Origin: Oceanispirochaeta sp963676905
GTDB taxonomy: Bacteria > Spirochaetota > Spirochaetia > DSM-2461
Length of the DNA stretch: 64,000 bases
Assembly (NCBI GenBank): GCA_963676905.2
Contig: CAXXVE010000001.1
Coordinates: forward strand, 1,302,001 to 1,366,000
Reading direction: 5' to 3'
A program made the translations under genes and the position numbers. Shown here one piece after another: positions 61,068-64,000 of the stretch. Each line of letters opens with the position of its first letter. The stretch's first letter is position 1. The notes beneath the pieces were generated by a model. That model saw only the letters and a list, made by a program, of their open reading frames with translations, was not told the DNA's origin and ran no database searches.

Positions 61068-61919
61068 ATGATCAAAATAAACTGGGGCCTCAGGGCCCAT
61101 GATCTCGGTCCGGCAGAGCTCGATGAGCTGGCCCGCCGGATCAAATCAAAAGGATTCACCCACATCCACCTTGCCCCGGGCAAGGCTGTGGAGGGATTCA
61201 ATCCCGGATACGGACGGCTGACTCCCGGAGCGGGGCAGATCATCAGAAAGGGTTTTGAAAAACACGGAATTTCAGTTTCCATTCTGGGCTGCTATATCAA
61301 TCCTGTTCATCCTGATCCCAAGGAACGGGCACAGGAAGTGTCCAGATTTGTGGAACATCTGACCTATGCCCGGGACTTCGGCTGTTCCCTTGTGGGAACC
61401 GAGACAGGCTCTCCCATGGCGGACAACAGCTTCAGTCCCGATATCTACTCGGAGGAGTGCTTCCAGACCTTTATGGAAAGCCTGACTACAATGGTAAGGG
61501 CCGCCGAGAAGACCGGTGCCATTGTGGCTATTGAAGGGGTGGCCGACCGTCATACCATACACAGCCATGAGCGGATGGCCCGGGTCCTGGAAATGATTCC
61601 CTCTCCCTGCCTTAAGGTCATCTACGACCCCGTCAACTTTCTTCCATCCTCACTGGCTTCGGAATCGGACCGGTTGATGGAGGAGGCTTTTGAACTTTTT
61701 GGCGACAGGATCTGCGCCGTCCATGCCAAGGACTTCCGCTTTGAAAAGGGTGAAGTCAACGGCACATATCCTGCGGGACAGGGTGAGTTCAACTTTCCCC
61801 TTCTTGTTGAACTTATAAACAGGTATAAACCCATGGTGCAGGTGACCCTCGAGAACAACAGCCCCGAAACCATAGACGGAACAGTTGAATTCCTGAAATC
61901 CGTAAGCGAGTTCTACTGA
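61068..61919 (+). CDS. TIM-barrel sugar isomerase/epimerase (AP_endonuc_2 type)
   Basis: 283 residues of the xylose-isomerase-like TIM barrel. Expected metal ligands lie in VAIEGVADRHTIHSHERM (near 150-168), VIYDPVNFL (near 186-195) and VHAKDFRFEKG (near 217-227). The family isomerises or epimerises sugars and inositol-like compounds. GGAGAAATATATT precedes the ATG. Two bases separate it from the following GH105 gene, so it probably handles the sugar that GH105 releases. Confidence 0.82.
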   Translation: MIKINWGLRAHDLGPAELDELARRIKSKGFTHIHLAPGKAVEGFNPGYGRLTPGAGQIIRKGFEKHGISVSILGCYINPVHPDPKERAQEVSRFVEHLTYARDFGCSLVGTETGSPMADNSFSPDIYSEECFQTFMESLTTMVRAAEKTGAIVAIEGVADRHTIHSHERMARVLEMIPSPCLKVIYDPVNFLPSSLASESDRLMEEAFELFGDRICAVHAKDFRFEKGEVNGTYPAGQGEFNFPLLVELINRYKPMVQVTLENNSPETIDGTVEFLKSVSEFY

Positions 61920-61921
61920 TT

Positions 61922-63070
61922 ATGAAACAGGATGAAATCTACTCCATGGTAGACAGTTACATTGATGAGATACTTGAGAAGGGAAGTGCCGAATTTCCAG
62001 TCTGGAACCAGGAAAGCCTGAGGCAGGGGAAGAAACCCCACTGGAACTATATCGACGGTTGTATGATGACAGCACTGATGCGGCTCTACGACTCCTCGGG
62101 GGACAGGAAGTATCTTGACTTCTGTGATGCCTTTATCGATCACTATATCTCTGAGGATGGCTCCATTCTGGGCTTTAAAGAGGCTGACTACAATCTGGAT
62201 AATATCAAGGAGGGCACCGTCCTCTTCCGGCTCTATGATCTGACTGGAAAAGTGAAGTACCGCCGCGCCATGGACCTCCTCTATGCCCAGCTGCAGAACC
62301 AACCCCGGACAAAGGAGGGGAATTTCTGGCATAAACAGATCTACCCCGAACAGGTCTGGCTGGACGGCCTCTATATGGGGCAGCCCTTCTATATGGAGTA
62401 TGAGAAGCGCTTCAACGGAAAGAAAAACTACGGTGATATACTGGCCCAGTTCCGTAATGTATACGAACTGATCCGGGACAGAGATACTGGACTTTACAAG
62501 CACGCCTACGACTCATCAGGGCAGATGTACTGGTGTGATCCGGAGACAGGTCTCTCCCCCCACTACTGGCTCAGGGCCCTGGGGTGGTATGTGATGGCAC
62601 TCGTGGATATTCTGGAGCTTCTGGATGAGGAAGAGGACAGCGGGTTCTACTCATTGATAAGAAAGGCATTTGCCGAGCTAGTTGATTCACTGCTGAAGTA
62701 CCAGCAGGATGACGGCATGTGGTACCAGATTGTGGACCGTCCTCAGGCTGATCAGAACTACCCGGAGACAAGCGGCTCCTCCATCATATGCTACGCCCTT
62801 CTGAAGGCCGTGAGTCTGGGGATTCTTCCCGCCCGCTACGCCGACGCCGGACGCCGGGGCTTTTCCGGAATCTGCGAGAAGTACCTGTACAGGGACAGTT
62901 CGGGAGAGCTCTGCCTGGGGGGAACCTGTCTTGTGGCGGGCCTCGGCGGTGCTCAGAGGCGGGACGGAAGCTATGAGTACTATATGTCAGAGCCTGTTGT
63001 GGAAAATGAAGCCAAGGGGATGGCCCCCTTTCTGCTTGCCTACATCTATCTGAAAGAACTGGACTTATAA
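61922..63070 (+). CDS. GH105 unsaturated rhamnogalacturonyl hydrolase (YteR/YesR-like)
   Basis: 382 residues, alpha/alpha-barrel. The stretch FWHKQIYPEQVWLDGLYMGQ (135-154) matches the YteR active-site region, with Asp148 as likely general acid (Asp143 in YteR). It removes the unsaturated galacturonyl residue from rhamnogalacturonan lyase products. No signal peptide, so cytoplasmic. It differs from the GH105-type protein at 55613 in having the full YteR motif. Last gene of the operon. Confidence 0.93.
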   Translation: MKQDEIYSMVDSYIDEILEKGSAEFPVWNQESLRQGKKPHWNYIDGCMMTALMRLYDSSGDRKYLDFCDAFIDHYISEDGSILGFKEADYNLDNIKEGTVLFRLYDLTGKVKYRRAMDLLYAQLQNQPRTKEGNFWHKQIYPEQVWLDGLYMGQPFYMEYEKRFNGKKNYGDILAQFRNVYELIRDRDTGLYKHAYDSSGQMYWCDPETGLSPHYWLRALGWYVMALVDILELLDEEEDSGFYSLIRKAFAELVDSLLKYQQDDGMWYQIVDRPQADQNYPETSGSSIICYALLKAVSLGILPARYADAGRRGFSGICEKYLYRDSSGELCLGGTCLVAGLGGAQRRDGSYEYYMSEPVVENEAKGMAPFLLAYIYLKELDL

Positions 63071-63158
63071 ATCTTTTTCTCCTGTTGACGGGAGAGGCAG
63101 TCTCCCGGCAGACCGGCCAGAGCCGTACAGGCGGACTGCTCCTCTCCCCGCAACCGGA

Positions 63159-64000
63159 TCAAACCCTTGTGTTTCTCCACTTTCCTCTTGAAAAGTAGAT
63201 ATAGAAGAGGAGGAGCATAAGGTACTTTTCCAGCGCCGCCGCAATCCATGCGCCGTTCAGCCCCATCCCGACTCCCTTTATCAGAAGGAATACAAGAGGC
63301 AGTCTTACAAGCAGCAGCCCGCTGACTGTAATGATCAGAACCCGCTTTGCATCACCTGCCCCCTTAAGGGACCCGCTGTAGACGAGCAGGCTGTTTTGCG
63401 CAGGGTTTATTACAGCCAGGGTGATCAGCACTGGAACCAACAGATTTATTACTTCCGCATCCGATGTAAAGATCCGTGCCAGCTCATATCCCTTTAAAAG
63501 AAAGAGGACACTCACCCCAAGGCTGATGGCCACGGCAAGGGTAAACAGGGTTTTTACATAGGCCTCAGCCCTCTCCGCTTTCTCCGCTCCCAGGTAGCGC
63601 CCTGTGAAGGATGTGGATGCCATCCCCAGGGCATGGCCGAAGTTGGTGGAGAGGTTGGAGATGCTTAAAAGGACCTGATGGGCAGCAAAGGAAGCCGTAC
63701 CAAGCTGGGCTATGGTTCTTGTATAAAGGAAGAACCCGAAACGGAGGATCAGCTGCTCAATCGCCGAGATCATGCCGATGCGGCCGATGCGGAGGATTAT
63801 CTCCCTCTCCAGCCTCAGGTCTATCTCTTTCACACTGATCCTTATAGGCAGGGGAGTGAGAAAGAGGGTCAGCAGTGCAAGAACCGCCGACACCAGTTTG
63901 GCCGTTGTGGCGGCCAGGGCCGCACCGGTGACCCCCAGAGGGGGGAATCCGAAACGCCCGAAGATCAGGACAAACCCTGCCCCCAGATTGATAAGGTTCG
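63159..64000 (-). CDS. MATE-family exporter, 5' end beyond the window
   Basis: At least 280 residues of a MATE multidrug/cation exporter. The frame continues through a GTG at 63893-63891 to the window edge, with NLINLGAGFVLIFGRFGF as the first visible residues. IAQLGTASFAAHQVLLSI and SLKGAGDAKRVLII are typical of the second half. The start codon lies outside the window. It exports drugs or metabolites using a sodium or proton gradient. Confidence 0.87.
   Translation of the reverse strand, partial: NLINLGAGFVLIFGRFGFPPLGVTGAALAATTAKLVSAVLALLTLFLTPLPIRISVKEIDLRLEREIILRIGRIGMISAIEQLILRFGFFLYTRTIAQLGTASFAAHQVLLSISNLSTNFGHALGMASTSFTGRYLGAEKAERAEAYVKTLFTLAVAISLGVSVLFLLKGYELARIFTSDAEVINLLVPVLITLAVINPAQNSLLVYSGSLKGAGDAKRVLIITVSGLLLVRLPLVFLLIKGVGMGLNGAWIAAALEKYLMLLLFYIYFSRGKWRNTRV

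Noticed and set aside
63089..63107. Terminator for the MATE gene
   Set aside because: CGGGAGA and TCTCCCG pair, but no U-run follows in either direction.

Overview
The window looks like about 64 kb of the chromosome of a free-living, saccharolytic anaerobic spirochaete (Spirochaetales). The best clue is the signal peptides of its solute-binding proteins, which end in FAEGQ, FANGQ or FAGGQQE, as is usual for spirochaete binding proteins. Base composition is mixed (by eye about 50% GC). I saw no rRNA, tRNA, CRISPR array, prophage or intact insertion sequence. No database search was run; names rest on motifs and gene order.

Layout. (1) 1-6717: start of a divergent gene, then an SDR dehydrogenase, a TRAP transporter (dctPQM), a transketolase split into two genes and a D-2-hydroxyacid dehydrogenase. 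Together they look like a kinase-less route for a sugar acid, with a three-site operator array at its promoter. (2) 6746-11883: housekeeping and redox genes: EamA exporter, Sua5-type threonylcarbamoyl-AMP synthase, a MarR-nitroreductase pair sharing an operator, DUF2023-flavodoxin, and a YhhN-like membrane protein. (3) 11905-17721: a PTS-EIIA/pyruvate-kinase-C/diadenylate-cyclase fusion, back to back with an Rrf2-led operon. That operon encodes a leaderless solute-binding-like protein, a G3E-like GTPase, an ABC ATPase without a permease, a small zinc-ribbon protein and a GNAT acetyltransferase. I consider it the best candidate for an undescribed system, perhaps a cytoplasmic metal or cofactor delivery machine. 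(4) 17800-25989: a YesN/YesM-type two-component system with its own sugar-binding lipoprotein, followed by mglBAC. (5) 26096-29326: AEC transporter, J-domain protein, an unknown protein and an MBL-fold hydrolase. (6) 29462-36482: a second two-component system with a membrane-anchored binding protein, divergent from a ribose-type ABC operon and separated from it by a phased TGTCA/TGACA array.

(7) 36567-42435: an AraC regulator divergent from a second split-transketolase operon with VOC, SDR and GPH-type sugar symporter genes. (8) 42566-45951: a DeoR regulator, an Ldh2-type 2-hydroxyacid dehydrogenase and malic enzyme, with repeated AAAYGATC boxes. (9) 46106-63070: a pectin/rhamnogalacturonan oligosaccharide locus: two Gfo/Idh oxidoreductases, an LplB/YtcP-type ABC importer, a YesS-like membrane AraC regulator, GH28, two GH105 enzymes, LacI, a second CUT1 ABC importer and a TIM-barrel isomerase. 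No secreted pectinase and no ABC ATPase are encoded here, so the cell probably imports oligomers made elsewhere and energises import with a shared MsmX-like ATPase. (10) 63159-64000: a MATE exporter cut by the window edge.

A recurring design is a transporter operon with its own regulator, in which the binding-protein gene is followed by a stem-loop before the membrane or ATPase genes. Such a stem-loop would let the binding protein be made in excess.
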